A stretch of DNA of 64,000 bases from Stenotrophomonas maltophilia D457 (GCF_000284595.1 NC_017671.1:2141001-2205000); one strand, 5' to 3'. Counted from the stretch's first letter, positions 19,245-29,371 are shown. Numbers and translations: made by a program. Notes: generated by a model from the sequence alone, not told the origin.

Positions 19245-22202
19245 ATGGCTCAGATCGTCCACAAGCGTCGCCACCTGCTGTCCCAGGCCCTGATCCTGGC
19301 CCTGTTGCCGCTGGCAGCCAGCGCGCAGGAAGCTGCCAGTTCGTCCACCAAGGATCTGGACGCGGTCACCGTCACCGGCTCGCGCATCAAGCGCGCCAGC
19401 GTCGAGGGCCCGGCGCCGGTCAACGTGATCACCGCCGCGCAGATCCAGAAGGAAGGCTTTGTCAGCGTGTACGACGCGCTGAAGACCCTCACCGAGGCCA
19501 CAGGCACCGTTGAAGCCGCATCGCAATGGGGCTCGCATACGCCCAATGCCAGCGGCCTGAACCTGCGCGGGATGGGCCCGAACCGCTCGCTGCTGCTGGT
19601 CAATGGCCGTCGTGTAGCGGATTACCCGCTGCCCTACGGTGGCGAAACCAACTTCTCCAACTACGGCAACATTCCGGCCGCGGCGGTGGAGCGCATTGAA
19701 GTGCTGACCGGTGGCGCCTCGGCCATCTACGGTTCGGATGCGATCGCCGGCGTGGTCAACGTCATCCTCAAAACCAACTACGACGGCGACGAAGTGCGCG
19801 TGCGCGGCGGCACTTCCAGCGAAGGCGGACGTGATACCTGGGATCTGTCCTGGGCCGGTGGCAAGACCGGCGAAAACTGGAGCGTGACCTACGCGCTGCA
19901 GTACACCAAGCGCGACCCGCTGTTCGGGCGTGATCGCCCGCAGATGGACGATGCCGACGATGCGCCGTACCCGTCCTGGAACATGGAACAACGCAAGGTC
20001 GGCTTCCGTCCCACCGCCGGTCTGGCGCTGATCGATCCGACCACGGGCCAGCGCCTGGCGCCGCCCACCGGCACCTGCGAAAAATTCGACGGCGAGTACT
20101 ACACCGCCGATCGATTGGTCTACAACTACGCCGCCAACCGCATCACCAACACCGGCCGCCTGTGCGGCATGAGCGCCGACTACGCCAACTGGCTGCTTAC
20201 CGGCGGCGCCGAGAACGTGTCCGGAAACCTGTACGCCACCTTCGATTTCAGCAATGACCTGCAGGCCTGGACCAACCTGGCGGTGTATCGCTCCGAAGCG
20301 ATCTGGGGCACCAATCCGCCCGGCGTGTCGCTGATCGACGATGACAACGGCTATTACTGGGATGCCAACCGCAACCGGCCGATCCTGGGCGTGCGCCAGT
20401 TCACCCCGAACGAAGTCGGGGGCCTGGATACGCTGCGCAACACCAACCGCGAACTGTCCTGGGACTGGAGCGCGGGCCTGCGCGGGCGCTTGGCCGACCG
20501 TTTTGACTGGAGTGCCACGGTGGGGCGTTCCTATTACCGCGTGGAAGAACGGCAGAACGTGGTCGACAAGCAGAAGTCGTATGACTACTTCCTTGGCCCG
20601 CGCCTGGGCACCACCGCCGATGGCGAGGCGATCTATGCGTTGAACGAATCGCGCTGGTGGAACCCGCTGACGCCGGACCAGTACTGGCAGATGGGGACCG
20701 TGGCGAAGAACCGCGCGGCGTCATGGGTCAACCAGGCGTCGGCGGATATCACCGGCGAGCTGTTCCAGGGCTGGGCCGGCCCGATTTCGTTTGCGGCGGT
20801 GGCTGAAGTCGCGCAGCAGGGCTATCACCTCAGTCCGGACCCGCGCGCTGGCATCGACTTCGACCTGCAGAATGTCGATCGCGGCGGCGGTGAGCGTACC
20901 CGCTACTCGGCCGGCGTCGAGTTCAAGATCCCGCTGTTGGACAGCGTGACCGCCACTGCGGCCGCGCGCTACGACCGCTATGGCAACTACAAGGCCGATG
21001 ACAGCAGCGAAGCGCTGGACATCGGCAGCCAGAAGGAAACCACCTGGAACGTCGGCCTGGAATGGCGCCCGGTCGAATCGCTGCTGGTGCGTGGCTCATA
21101 CGCCACCAGCTTCCATGCGCCGGACATGCATTACCTGCTGGGCCAGCCGAGCAGTTCGGAAGTGCAGACCTATGACCGCCTGCGCTGCATCCAGAGCGGC
21201 GCGTACCTGGTCAACAACTGTGGCGTGGGCAACACCGACGTCTGGTACACGTTCGACGTGAACCGGCGTGGGACGCCGCTGCTGCGCTCGGAGACCGGTG
21301 ATTCGTGGACGGTCGGCTTCGTCTGGGACGTGCTGCCGAACCTGTCGGTCAGTGCCGACTACTGGGCGATCAAGCTGGAAGACATGATCGTCGACGTCGG
21401 CGCCGATGAGGTGCTGGCCAGCGAGGCCGGCTGCCTGACCGGCAAGAACATGGACGGTACGCCATGGGCCAACCCGGCCGGTGGCGAGTACTGCGCCGGC
21501 ATCCTGGCCCGCGTGAACCGTGACAGCAACGGTCGCCTGGTATCGATCGAGCGCGGCCCGTTCAACCTGGCCAGCCGCGAGGTGCGCGGCATCGACCTGA
21601 CCGCGCGCTATCGCCTGGAAACCGCGCGGTGGGGCAGCTTCCAGCTGGGCGTGAACTACACCAACCAGATCTCGACCAAGGAGCAACGCTACGCCGCCGA
21701 CCCGAATCCGGAACGCCGCGATCGTGACCTGCGCAGCAAGCTGCGCGCGAGCCTGGCCTGGCAGCGCGGCAACTGGAACGCCAACGTCTATGCCGACCGC
21801 ATCGGTTCGGTGCCGGGCGTGCGCTACCACTGGGGTACCGACCGCCTGGACAACCCTGGTGGCTGCCTGCCGTTCGCCGATGGCTACGTGCCCAGTGACA
21901 GCCCGTCGCTGAACTGCCTGGAGCCGGCACGGCTGCCGGATGGTTCGGTGAACCCGAACCCCAACGCCGGGCAGCAGACGGCGCGCTACTACGGTCGAGT
22001 GGGGCCGTTCATCACCTGGAACTTCAACGTGGGCTACCAGGTGACCGAACACGCGAAGGTAAACGTGTACGTCAACAACGCCTTCAACGCCGCCAGCTGG
22101 AACCACAAGGACCCGTACAAGCTGGATTACGACTTCGCTCCGACCCGCCTGCTGGGCGCGGTCGGCCGCGAGTTCGCGTTGGAGTATGTGTTCACCTTCT
22201 GA
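19245..22202 (+). CDS. TonB-dependent outer-membrane receptor (first)
   Basis: A 985-residue outer-membrane transporter. The signal peptide MAQIVHKRRHLLSQALILALLPLAASAQ is followed by a TonB-box-like stretch (DLDAVTVTGSRI), a plug domain with GLNLRGMGPNRSLLLVNG and AIYGSDAIAGVVN, and a long beta barrel ending in the aromatic residue F. No N-terminal signalling (STN) domain is present. Location after glk, aspartylglucosaminidase and cutC, and the operators upstream, suggest import of a glycan or glycopeptide rather than a siderophore; the ligand is not shown by the sequence. Confidence 0.88.
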   Translation: MAQIVHKRRHLLSQALILALLPLAASAQEAASSSTKDLDAVTVTGSRIKRASVEGPAPVNVITAAQIQKEGFVSVYDALKTLTEATGTVEAASQWGSHTPNASGLNLRGMGPNRSLLLVNGRRVADYPLPYGGETNFSNYGNIPAAAVERIEVLTGGASAIYGSDAIAGVVNVILKTNYDGDEVRVRGGTSSEGGRDTWDLSWAGGKTGENWSVTYALQYTKRDPLFGRDRPQMDDADDAPYPSWNMEQRKVGFRPTAGLALIDPTTGQRLAPPTGTCEKFDGEYYTADRLVYNYAANRITNTGRLCGMSADYANWLLTGGAENVSGNLYATFDFSNDLQAWTNLAVYRSEAIWGTNPPGVSLIDDDNGYYWDANRNRPILGVRQFTPNEVGGLDTLRNTNRELSWDWSAGLRGRLADRFDWSATVGRSYYRVEERQNVVDKQKSYDYFLGPRLGTTADGEAIYALNESRWWNPLTPDQYWQMGTVAKNRAASWVNQASADITGELFQGWAGPISFAAVAEVAQQGYHLSPDPRAGIDFDLQNVDRGGGERTRYSAGVEFKIPLLDSVTATAAARYDRYGNYKADDSSEALDIGSQKETTWNVGLEWRPVESLLVRGSYATSFHAPDMHYLLGQPSSSEVQTYDRLRCIQSGAYLVNNCGVGNTDVWYTFDVNRRGTPLLRSETGDSWTVGFVWDVLPNLSVSADYWAIKLEDMIVDVGADEVLASEAGCLTGKNMDGTPWANPAGGEYCAGILARVNRDSNGRLVSIERGPFNLASREVRGIDLTARYRLETARWGSFQLGVNYTNQISTKEQRYAADPNPERRDRDLRSKLRASLAWQRGNWNANVYADRIGSVPGVRYHWGTDRLDNPGGCLPFADGYVPSDSPSLNCLEPARLPDGSVNPNPNAGQQTARYYGRVGPFITWNFNVGYQVTEHAKVNVYVNNAFNAASWNHKDPYKLDYDFAPTRLLGAVGREFALEYVFTF

Positions 22203-22220
22203 GGTGACCTGCCTCCGCCG

Positions 22221-22243
22221 GTAGGTCCACGCCATGCGTGGAT
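22221..22243 (+). repeat. SMAG repeat after the first TonB receptor
   Basis: GTAGGTCCACGCCATGCGTGGAT, a single GTAG-headed palindrome of the ATCCACGC-type arm family, 18 bp after the receptor stop. Confidence 0.75.
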
Positions 22244-22287
22244 ATGGACACCCGGGTGCCCATTCAGGAACTGCGGACAGGCTGGAT

Positions 22288-22318
22288 TTGACCTTCCCAC
22301 GATGGCAAGGTTTAGCCT
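22288..22318 (+). promoter_or_regulatory. CueR-type promoter of copA
   Basis: TTGACC (22288-22293) and TAGCCT (22313-22318) are 19 bp apart, the overlong spacer typical of MerR-family promoters. The spacer holds the palindrome ACCTTCC...GGCAAGGT (22291-22311), the CueR operator pattern. Copper-bound CueR is expected to untwist this DNA and activate copA. Confidence 0.88.
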
Positions 22319-22352
22319 GTCCGCATCCAGAAGGAGCCCCGGGAATCCGATC

Positions 22353-24854
22353 ATGAGCACGCCCCGCGCCACTGCAGCCCCCGCAAGCCCTGCCACCATC
22401 AGCCTGCCCATCGAGGGCATGACCTGTGCCAGCTGTGTCGGCCGGGTCGAGGCGGCGCTGTCCAGGGTCGAAGGTGTGGGCAGCGTTTCGGTCAATCTGG
22501 CCACTGAGCGCGCGGATATCCGCCCGTCCGGTCCGGTCGATCGGGCCGCGTTGATCCAGGCGGTGGAGCGGGTGGGCTACGACGTGCCCGCTGCCACCAC
22601 CGAGCTGTCGGTCGAGGGCATGACCTGTGCGTCCTGCGTGGGCCGAGTCGAACGTGCGCTGTTGGCCGTGCCCGGCGTCAGCCAGGCCAGCGTGAACCTG
22701 GCCACGGAGCGCGCCACGGTGCGTGGCGTGGCAGAAGTTGCAGCGCTGGTCGCCGCGATCGACAAGGCCGGCTATGACGCACGCGTGATTGAAGCCGGCG
22801 TGCAGTCCGATGACGAGGCCGCGGAAAAGAAGGATGCCGAGCGCGCCGAACTGAAGCGCGACCTGATCGTGGCGTCCGCGCTGGCGCTGCCGGTGTTCGT
22901 GCTGGAGATGGGGTCGCACCTGATCCCCGGCATGCACGAATGGGTGATGTCCACCATCGGCATGCAGGCCAGCTGGTACCTGCAGTTCGTGCTGACCGCG
23001 CTGGTGCTCGCCATCCCGGGCCGCCGCTTCTACCAGAAGGGCATCCCCGCGCTGCTGCGGCTGGCGCCGGACATGAATTCGCTGGTGGCGGTGGGCACTG
23101 CCGCAGCGTTTGGCTACTCGGTGGTGGCCACGTTCCTGCCGACGCTGTTGCCGGCGGGCACGGTGAACGTCTACTACGAAGCAGCGGCGGTGATCGTTGC
23201 GCTGATCCTGCTCGGCCGCTTCCTTGAGGCCCGGGCCAAGGGCCGCACCTCCGAGGCGATCAAACGACTGGTCAATCTGCAGGCGAAGGTTGCCCACGTG
23301 GTCCGTGACGGCCGGACGGTGGATGTCCCGGTCAATGAAGTGCTGAGCGGCGACGTGGTGGAAGTGCGCCCGGGCGAGCGCGTGCCGGTCGACGGCGAGG
23401 TGGTCGAGGGCCGCAGCTACATCGACGAGTCGATGATCAGCGGCGAGCCGATCCCGGTCGAGAAGCAGCCGGGCAGCAGCGTGGTGGGCGGTACGGTCAA
23501 CCAGAAGGGCGCACTGACGGTACGTGCCACGGCGGTGGGCGCGCAGACCATGCTGGCGCAGATCATCCGCATGGTCGAACAGGCGCAGGGCTCGAAGCTG
23601 CCGATCCAGGCGGTGGTCGACAAGGTCACCCTGTGGTTCGTGCCGGCGGTGATGCTGGCCGCGCTGGCGACCTTCGCAGTCTGGCTGATCTTCGGGCCCT
23701 CGCCAGCGCTGAGCTTCGCGCTGGTCAATGCGGTGGCTGTGCTGATCATTGCCTGCCCATGCGCGATGGGACTGGCCACGCCGACCTCGATCATGGTCGG
23801 GACCGGCCGTGGCGCCGAGATGGGTGTGCTGTTCCGCAAGGGTGAAGCGCTCCAGTTGTTGAAGGATGCACAGGTGGTGGCGGTGGACAAGACCGGCACG
23901 CTGACCGAAGGGCGCCCGCGCCTGACCGATCTGGAGATTGCTGCCGGCTTCGATCACAACACGGTGCTGGCGGCAGTTGCCGCAACGGAGTCGCGCTCGG
24001 AGCATCCCATCGCCCGCGCGATTGTTGATGCCGCGACCGGCCAGGGCATCGCGTTGCCGGGCATGGTCGACTTCGAATCGGTCACCGGCATGGGCGTGCG
24101 GGCCAGTGTCGAGGGTGCACGCGTGGAGGTCGGTGCCGATCGCTTCATGCGCGACCTGGGCGTGGACATCACTTTGTTTGCGACGCTGGCGGCAGAGCTG
24201 GGCATCCAGGGCAAGTCGCCGCTGTATGCCGCCATCGACGGCCGCCTGGCCGCAATCATCGCGGTATCCGATCCGATCAAGCCGAGCACGCCGGCCGCAA
24301 TCGCGGCACTGCATCAGCTTGGCCTTAAAGTGGCGATGATCACCGGTGACAACGCTGGTACCGCGCAGGCGATCGCGCGCCAGCTCGGCATCGACGACGT
24401 GGTGGCCGAGGTGCTGCCGGAAGGCAAGGTCGAGGCGGTGCGCCGCTTGAAGGCCACACATGGCCATGTCGCCTTCGTCGGCGACGGCATCAACGATGCG
24501 CCGGCGCTGGCCGAGGCCGATGTCGGCCTGGCCATCGGCACCGGCACCGATATCGCGGTCGAGTCGGCCGATGTCGTGCTGATGTCGGGCAACCTGCAGG
24601 GCGTGCCGAATGCCATTGCACTATCGAAGGCGACGCTGGGCAACATCCGCCAGAACCTGTTCTGGGCCTTCGCTTACAACACCGCATTGATTCCGGTGGC
24701 GGCCGGCGTGCTGTATCCGGTCTGGGGCGTGCTGCTCTCGCCGGTGTTCGCGGCCGGTGCGATGGCACTGTCCAGCGTGTTCGTGCTGGGCAACGCGCTG
24801 CGCCTGCGCCGCTTCCAGCCGCCGATGGCGGACGCCCCCGCCGCGATCCATTGA
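22353..24854 (+). CDS. copA: Copper(I)-exporting P1B-type ATPase
   Basis: An 833-residue inner-membrane pump. Two N-terminal heavy-metal domains carry GMTCASC (residues 22-28 and 89-95). The P-type core shows the metal-binding CPC in IIACPCAMG, the phosphorylation site DKTGT and the hinge [10 protein letters not shown]. It exports Cu(I) from the cytoplasm. ATG 22353 is the start: an in-frame ATG at 22302 lies inside the CueR operator and upstream of the predicted transcript start. AAGGAG is found 16 nt before the chosen start. cueR follows 11 bp after the stop. Confidence 0.95.
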   Translation: MSTPRATAAPASPATISLPIEGMTCASCVGRVEAALSRVEGVGSVSVNLATERADIRPSGPVDRAALIQAVERVGYDVPAATTELSVEGMTCASCVGRVERALLAVPGVSQASVNLATERATVRGVAEVAALVAAIDKAGYDARVIEAGVQSDDEAAEKKDAERAELKRDLIVASALALPVFVLEMGSHLIPGMHEWVMSTIGMQASWYLQFVLTALVLAIPGRRFYQKGIPALLRLAPDMNSLVAVGTAAAFGYSVVATFLPTLLPAGTVNVYYEAAAVIVALILLGRFLEARAKGRTSEAIKRLVNLQAKVAHVVRDGRTVDVPVNEVLSGDVVEVRPGERVPVDGEVVEGRSYIDESMISGEPIPVEKQPGSSVVGGTVNQKGALTVRATAVGAQTMLAQIIRMVEQAQGSKLPIQAVVDKVTLWFVPAVMLAALATFAVWLIFGPSPALSFALVNAVAVLIIACPCAMGLATPTSIMVGTGRGAEMGVLFRKGEALQLLKDAQVVAVDKTGTLTEGRPRLTDLEIAAGFDHNTVLAAVAATESRSEHPIARAIVDAATGQGIALPGMVDFESVTGMGVRASVEGARVEVGADRFMRDLGVDITLFATLAAELGIQGKSPLYAAIDGRLAAIIAVSDPIKPSTPAAIAALHQLGLKVAMITGDNAGTAQAIARQLGIDDVVAEVLPEGKVEAVRRLKATHGHVAFVGDGINDAPALAEADVGLAIGTGTDIAVESADVVLMSGNLQGVPNAIALSKATLGNIRQNLFWAFAYNTALIPVAAGVLYPVWGVLLSPVFAAGAMALSSVFVLGNALRLRRFQPPMADAPAAIH

Positions 24855-24865
24855 GGGAGAACCGC

Positions 24866-25321
24866 ATGAATATCGGTGAAGCCGCCAAGGCCTCCAGCGT
24901 GTCGGCGAAAATGATCCGCTACTACGAACAGATCGGCCTGATTCCTGCGGCTGATCGCACCGAGTCGGGCTACCGGGCGTACTCGCAGGCGGACATCCAC
25001 CGCCTGCGCTTCATCCGCCGCGCGCGCGACCTCGGCTTCCAGGTGGCCGAGATCACCGATCTGCTGGGCCTGTGGAACGACACCTCGCGGCACAGCGCCG
25101 ACGTCAAGCACCTGGCCGAACAGCACATTGCCGACTTGGAGCAACGCATCGAGCACATGCGGCAGATGGCCGACACGCTGAAATCGTTGATCAGTTGTTG
25201 TGCGGGTGACGAGCGCCCGGAATGCCCGATCCTGGAGCGGTTGGGCGAAGACCATGATGCCCCGGTGCCGGTCGTCGCCGCCAAGACCGGCGCGGTGCGG
25301 CGACGCGCACAGAAGTATTGA
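24866..25321 (+). CDS. cueR: Cu(I)-responsive MerR-family regulator
   Basis: A 151-residue MerR protein. The N-terminal winged helix reads MNIGEAAKASSVSAKMIRYYEQIGLI and a long dimerisation helix follows. The metal loop has C112 and C120 in CCAGDERPECPI, matching the two copper ligands of E. coli CueR, plus an extra C111. ATG 24866 follows GAGGGAGA. It sits in the copA transcript, and operators of its type lie before copA and copZ, so it should activate both under copper excess. Confidence 0.93.
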   Translation: MNIGEAAKASSVSAKMIRYYEQIGLIPAADRTESGYRAYSQADIHRLRFIRRARDLGFQVAEITDLLGLWNDTSRHSADVKHLAEQHIADLEQRIEHMRQMADTLKSLISCCAGDERPECPILERLGEDHDAPVPVVAAKTGAVRRRAQKY

Positions 25322-25342
25322 ATCGATATCGCGTGCACTGAA

Positions 25343-25376
25343 AAGCCCGCCCTGTGACAGTGCACGGGGCGGGCTT
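25343..25376. terminator. Bidirectional hairpin between cueR and copZ
   Basis: AAGCCCGCCC (from 25343) pairs with GGGCGGGCTT (25367-25376), with A-rich sequence on one side and a TTGGTT tract on the other. It lies in the convergent junction of cueR and copZ. Confidence 0.78.
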
Positions 25377-25399
25377 GGTTCTGGATGCAGTGCAGGGAA

Positions 25400-25594
25400 T
25401 CAGGCAGTGCGAGGCGGGAAGCCGGCATCGTTCACCGCGGCGAACACCTGTTCCTGCGACGCGGTGGTCTGCACCTTGACCAGCCCGGTCGGCGGATCGG
25501 CCACCACGCTGGCGTTCGGATCGATCTGCTGGATCGCACGGGTCACGCTGCGCGCACAGCCGCCGCAGGTCATGCCGTCGACATGGAATTCCAT
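25400..25594 (-). CDS. copZ: Copper chaperone / heavy-metal-associated domain protein
   Basis: A 64-residue single HMA domain (MEFHVDGMTCGGCARSV...) with the metal-binding motif MTCGGC at residues 8-13. It should carry Cu(I) in the cytoplasm and deliver it to CopA. ATG 25594 has AAGGAG about 8 nt upstream; a longer frame exists but starts within the promoter. Upstream on the minus strand is a CueR-type promoter. It is convergent with cueR. Confidence 0.9.
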   Translation of the reverse strand: MEFHVDGMTCGGCARSVTRAIQQIDPNASVVADPPTGLVKVQTTASQEQVFAAVNDAGFPPRTA

Positions 25595-25627
25595 CTGTAG
25601 CTCCTTCGCTGCTCTTGGGATGAGGCC

Positions 25628-25658
25628 AGTGTGCACCTTCCAACGATGGCAGGGTCAA
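25628..25658 (-). promoter_or_regulatory. CueR-type promoter of copZ
   Basis: On the minus strand, TTGACC (25658-25653) is followed 19 bp later by CACACT (25633-25628), with the palindrome ACCCTGCC...GGAAGGT (25635-25655) between. It matches the copA operator at most positions. The -10 is weaker than that of copA. Confidence 0.82.
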
Positions 25659-25690
25659 GCGTCGGGCTGAACGACGAACAAGGCGCGGAC

Positions 25691-25727
25691 AAAAAAACGG
25701 CAGCCACCTGTACCAGCGCGGCTGCCG
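25691..25727 (-). terminator. Rho-independent terminator of the second TonB receptor gene
   Basis: CGGCAGCC (25698-25705) pairs with GGCTGCCG (25720-25727). Read on the minus strand, the stem is followed directly by seven T residues (25697-25691). It is 70 bp beyond the receptor stop codon. Confidence 0.88.
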
Positions 25728-25796
25728 TGGAGGAACGTCCCCGCCAGGGCAGGGCATGGGTTGCGCCGGGACGTGCCCGGCCAACCCGGTGCGGGC

Positions 25797-28700
25797 TTAG
25801 AACTTCCAGTTCACGCCGAAGTACAACTGGCGACCGGCGTACAGGTTGGACAGCAGGCGGGCCTGGCTGTCGTTGCCGATGTAGCTGCGCAGCTCGGACT
25901 TGGTGGCGTTCAGCACGGCAGCCGTCACCGTCCAGTCCGGGGTCAGGTTGTAGGCCACGTTCAGGTCAAGCTGGCTGTACGGCTTGGTGTAGGTGGTCAT
26001 GCCATTGTTCAGCCCGCCGACCACTTCACCGCGACGGTTGTACGAGGCACGCGCCAGGAACTTGTCGTTCTCGTAGAACACGGTGACGTTGGCCTGGTTC
26101 TTGGCGCTGCCGACCAGCGGCGATGAGCCGATTTCCTCGCCGTCCAGCACGATCGAGGCCAGGTTGGTGTCGTTGTAGGTGTAGTTGGCCTGCACGCCCA
26201 GACCGAAGTCGAAGGTGTACTGGCCATACAGCTCCACGCCCTGCGAAACGCCATCGCGGCCGTTGGCCTGGGTCTCGTACTTCTGCACGGTGACCGACTG
26301 CCCGCCGACGTTCATCTGCTGGTCGCGCACCACCGGCACGGTGAAGTTGTCCACGTTCTTGCGGAACAGCGAAACACCTGCGACCGCGCCCGGCTGGAAG
26401 TACCACTCCAGGCCCAGGTCGAACTGGACCGCCTTGAACGGCTCCAGCGCCTTGTTGCTGCCCGAGCCGTACCAGCCGGGCGTGTCGGTGCCGCCGGTGA
26501 CACGGCGATCGTTGGCGTACTCCTCGCTGATGTAACGCAGGCCACCGGGATAGGCGATGCTGGTGTAGCTCGGGCGCGCGACCACCTTCGACGCCGCACC
26601 GCGCAGCACCAGGTTGTCGGTGATGTCCCAGGCAATGTTGAAGCTCGGCAGCACGTCGGTATAGGTCTTCTCCAGCGACGACAGGGCGTACACCTTGTCG
26701 CGCACCTGGGCGTCGGGCAGGCGGACGAAGCCACCCTGGCAGCGCAGGTTCGGATCGGCGGCCGGATCATCGCAGCTCATCGGCGCGCCGCTGGCGTTGT
26801 CGACGAAGTAGTCGTTGAAGCGCTCGACCGAGTCGCTGGACTGGGCGAACTGCTTGGTGCGCACCACGCGCACGCCGACGTTGCCGCGCACGCGCTCGGT
26901 GCGGAAGTTGGCCTGGAAGTAGCCGGAGTAGATCTTCTCGTTGACGTCGTAGACGAAGTCTTCCTCGGTGCGGTTGTGCGAGCCGCCGTAGGTCTTGTTC
27001 AGGTAATCGATGTAGGCCGGGTAGTTGATGCCCGGGAACACATTGGCGTTGAAGGCGCCGGTGATGTTGCTGATCGGGTTGGACAGGAAGAAGCCCGGCT
27101 GCGCGTTGCCAGCGGTCGGATCGCAACCTGCCTGGTAACGGTTGTTGTCATAGTCGGACGGGTCCAGGCCCGGGCACACCCAGTAGGTGTTGCCGGTGTT
27201 GCGGTGGACCTTGCCGTCGCGGTACTTGGCACCGAACTGGATCGAGTCCAGCCAGCCGGCCTCGAACAGCTTGGTGACGTCTGCCTGGAAGTAGTTCTGC
27301 TTGACTTCGGTCTGCATCCACGACGAGTCGGTGGAACCGGTATCGACTTCGGCGACGCCGGCCATCAGCTGCTGCTGCAGGTCGGGAGAGAACTGCACCG
27401 ACGGCGTGCCGGTGAGGTCCCACGCGGTGTACTGGTTGCCGGACTGCCACTGGTTGCCCACCTTGCGGCGCGGCTTGGCCGACATGCGGAAGTTCATCGA
27501 CGGACCACCTTCGGACCAGGTGCGGCCGCCGGTGAACGAGGCTTTCCAGAGGGGGCTGATGTCCCAGTCAATGGTCAGGTCCGCGGTCTGCGACAGTGCC
27601 TTTTCCTTGCTGTAGCCGCCGGTGAGCTGCGGGGTGGGGATGGTGCAGTCGTCCGGGCCCCAGCCACCGGGCTTGAGGCCGGCGGCAGCCGCTTCATCCT
27701 CGCTGCAGTAGTAGGTCTTACCGGCCAGCTTCTGGTACTGCGCGCCGGTGACGATGCTGCCGCTCGGATCGAAGTCCAGGCCATTGAGCAGGCGGCCGCC
27801 GGCCCAGTTGCCGTCCTGGTTGTAGCGGGCCAGGTTCCACTCCGGCACCTTCAGCATGTTCTGGGTGTAGTCACCCTGCAGCTCGAAGCGGAAGTAGTTG
27901 GCCGTCATCGTGACGTTGTCGACCGGCTTGAACTGGAAGGTCAGCTGCCCGCCCTTGCGTTCGCGCTTCTCTTCCTTCACCGCGAAGTTCACCGAGGTCG
28001 GCATGAAGAACTCACTGTAGTTCTTGCCGGTCTGGTTGTTGAAACCGGACTCGCCCCACCAGTAGTGGATGCCATCCTGCTCCAGCAGGTTGCCGTTGGC
28101 ATCGCGGGCGGTGGTGCCGTTGCCGTACCACTGGTAGTCCTCGGTGCTGGCCTCCATGGTGCGGGTAGTGCGTTTCTGCTGGGTCACGCCTACCAGCACG
28201 CCGAAGCGCTCGTCCTTGCTGTGCCAGGAATACAGCGCCGACACCTGCGGATCGACGTCGTGGCTGGTGTCTGAGGTGGTGCCCTCCAGGTTCACGTAGC
28301 CGGAGTTGGATTCCATGTCGAGCGGACGGCGGGTATGCAGGATGACCGTGCCGCCGATGCCGCCTTCGTCGATGCGTGCTTCCGGCGACTTGAACAGCTC
28401 GGCGCTGGACAGCATGTTCGACGGCAGCAGGGTGTAGTTGAAGGAACGGGTGGCTTCGTTGTTGGTTTCCGAGGAGGCGACGAAGTTGCCGTTCAACTGG
28501 GTCAGGGTCAGGTCCGGTGCAAGGCCGCGCACGCTGACGCTCTTGCCTTCGCCACCGCTGCGGGTGATGACCACGCCGGGCACGCGCTGCAGTGCGTCGG
28601 CCACGTTCTTGTCGGGGAACTTGCCGACGTCTTCGGCGGTGATCACTTCGACCACGGCGTTGGCATCGCGCTTCTGCTCAAGGCTCTTTTCGATGGCGTA

Positions 28701-28865
28701 GCGGTAGCCGGTGACCTGGACGCTGTCCAGAGTCGTGGCGTCCTGCGAGCCGGTGGTCGTGGCCTGCTGCGCGGCGGCGCCTGCCGGAATGACGGCGGCA
28801 GCCAGGGCCAGCGCGATGGCCAGCGACAATGCGTCCTGGCCGTGCGTACGTGTTGAATGCTTCAT
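25797..28865 (-). CDS. TonB-dependent outer-membrane receptor (second, mannoside locus)
   Basis: A 1022-residue receptor of the large Xanthomonas/Caulobacter type. The N-terminus has a signal peptide (cleavage near AGAAAQ), then LDSVQVTGYRYAIEKSLEQKRDA, a plug with GKFPDKNVADALQRVPGV and GIGGTVILHTRRPL, and a C-terminal barrel ending LYFGVNWKF. The start may also be the ATG 6 nt upstream (28871); a GGGAG element fits 28865 better. It is divergent from the GH92 alpha-mannosidase with operators in the 1.1-kb space between, so it probably imports mannose-containing oligosaccharides (inference from context). Confidence 0.9.
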   Translation of the reverse strand: MKHSTRTHGQDALSLAIALALAAAVIPAGAAAQQATTTGSQDATTLDSVQVTGYRYAIEKSLEQKRDANAVVEVITAEDVGKFPDKNVADALQRVPGVVITRSGGEGKSVSVRGLAPDLTLTQLNGNFVASSETNNEATRSFNYTLLPSNMLSSAELFKSPEARIDEGGIGGTVILHTRRPLDMESNSGYVNLEGTTSDTSHDVDPQVSALYSWHSKDERFGVLVGVTQQKRTTRTMEASTEDYQWYGNGTTARDANGNLLEQDGIHYWWGESGFNNQTGKNYSEFFMPTSVNFAVKEEKRERKGGQLTFQFKPVDNVTMTANYFRFELQGDYTQNMLKVPEWNLARYNQDGNWAGGRLLNGLDFDPSGSIVTGAQYQKLAGKTYYCSEDEAAAAGLKPGGWGPDDCTIPTPQLTGGYSKEKALSQTADLTIDWDISPLWKASFTGGRTWSEGGPSMNFRMSAKPRRKVGNQWQSGNQYTAWDLTGTPSVQFSPDLQQQLMAGVAEVDTGSTDSSWMQTEVKQNYFQADVTKLFEAGWLDSIQFGAKYRDGKVHRNTGNTYWVCPGLDPSDYDNNRYQAGCDPTAGNAQPGFFLSNPISNITGAFNANVFPGINYPAYIDYLNKTYGGSHNRTEEDFVYDVNEKIYSGYFQANFRTERVRGNVGVRVVRTKQFAQSSDSVERFNDYFVDNASGAPMSCDDPAADPNLRCQGGFVRLPDAQVRDKVYALSSLEKTYTDVLPSFNIAWDITDNLVLRGAASKVVARPSYTSIAYPGGLRYISEEYANDRRVTGGTDTPGWYGSGSNKALEPFKAVQFDLGLEWYFQPGAVAGVSLFRKNVDNFTVPVVRDQQMNVGGQSVTVQKYETQANGRDGVSQGVELYGQYTFDFGLGVQANYTYNDTNLASIVLDGEEIGSSPLVGSAKNQANVTVFYENDKFLARASYNRRGEVVGGLNNGMTTYTKPYSQLDLNVAYNLTPDWTVTAAVLNATKSELRSYIGNDSQARLLSNLYAGRQLYFGVNWKF

Positions 28866-28884
28866 TCCCATCTCTCCCTCTCTC

Positions 28885-28930
28885 CTGGATTGATCCGGTG
28901 ACGTGGCACGGACAACTTGAATCGATCTAA
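28885..28930. promoter_or_regulatory. LacI-type operator candidates before the second TonB receptor
   Basis: TTGAATCGATCTAA at 28917-28930 lies 52 bp upstream of the receptor start. A degenerate second copy (CTGGATTGATCCGG, 28885-28898) sits between it and the gene. The first is identical to the site before the alpha-mannosidase gene. Confidence 0.68.
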
Positions 28931-29039
28931 TTTGAAGTGAATTTGTCGCTGTCGCCATGCAGTGGCAGTAGCACCGCACGCGTGGCCTGGTGTACGTCCT
29001 GTTGCTGCTCCCCCAACTCCCGGCCATCGCAGCGTCGTC

Positions 29040-29053
29040 TTGGATCGATCTAA
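29040..29053. promoter_or_regulatory. LacI-type operator candidate, central site
   Basis: TTGGATCGATCTAA, the best copy of the palindrome in the window (one base off perfect symmetry). It lies 175 bp upstream of the second TonB receptor gene and about 123 bp from the proximal site, a distance that could allow looping. Confidence 0.68.
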
Positions 29054-29212
29054 GCGATGGGCGGGCGATTTTTAGCATGGGTCGCCCTTGGGCGCATGCT
29101 GCTCCGCAATATGGTACTGGCGTGGCGTAGGGATGACGGTTTGCTGAAATCAGTGAAATCGTTTTCGTGCGCAGGGAGGGGGGGGCGGCAGGGCTGCGCC
29201 CTGCACCTGCGG

Positions 29213-29235
29213 GTAGTGCCGGCCGCTGGCCGGCA
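29213..29235 (+). repeat. SMAG repeat
   Basis: GTAGTGCCGGCCGCTGGCCG plus GCA, the same sequence as the forward copy after thrC. A reverse partner lies at 29700-29724. Confidence 0.85.
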
Positions 29236-29279
29236 AGAGCCAAAGCCAAAGCGGCTCTGGGTTGTCTGGGTTTGGCGGT

Positions 29280-29371
29280 GCGGTGTGGACTGGCAGGACA
29301 CGCCGTAAACCCTTCCATGGGGGCTCGATGGCGCCATCCATGGCGCCAACGGTCCTGCCAGCCCACACCGC
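29280..29371 (+). repeat. Long hairpin element, copy A
   Basis: A 20-bp stem (29280-29299 with 29352-29371, arm GCGGTGTGGACTGGCAGGAC, one G-T pair) encloses a 52-nt loop (29300-29351). The loop contains ACGCCGTAAACCC and the palindrome GATGGCGCCATCCATGGCGC. It is followed by the flank TTTGACAGTTTCC. Copies B, C and D share loop and flank but not the arm sequence. Confidence 0.85.

Noticed and set aside
22302..22352. Upstream in-frame ATG as the copA start
   Set aside because: It lies inside the CueR operator and upstream of the predicted transcript start.
21096..24467. A 1123-codon open frame antisense to copA and the end of the first TonB receptor
   Set aside because: It mirrors two strongly supported genes, is low-complexity (His, Arg, Gln rich) and has no start signal; high GC makes such antisense frames common here.
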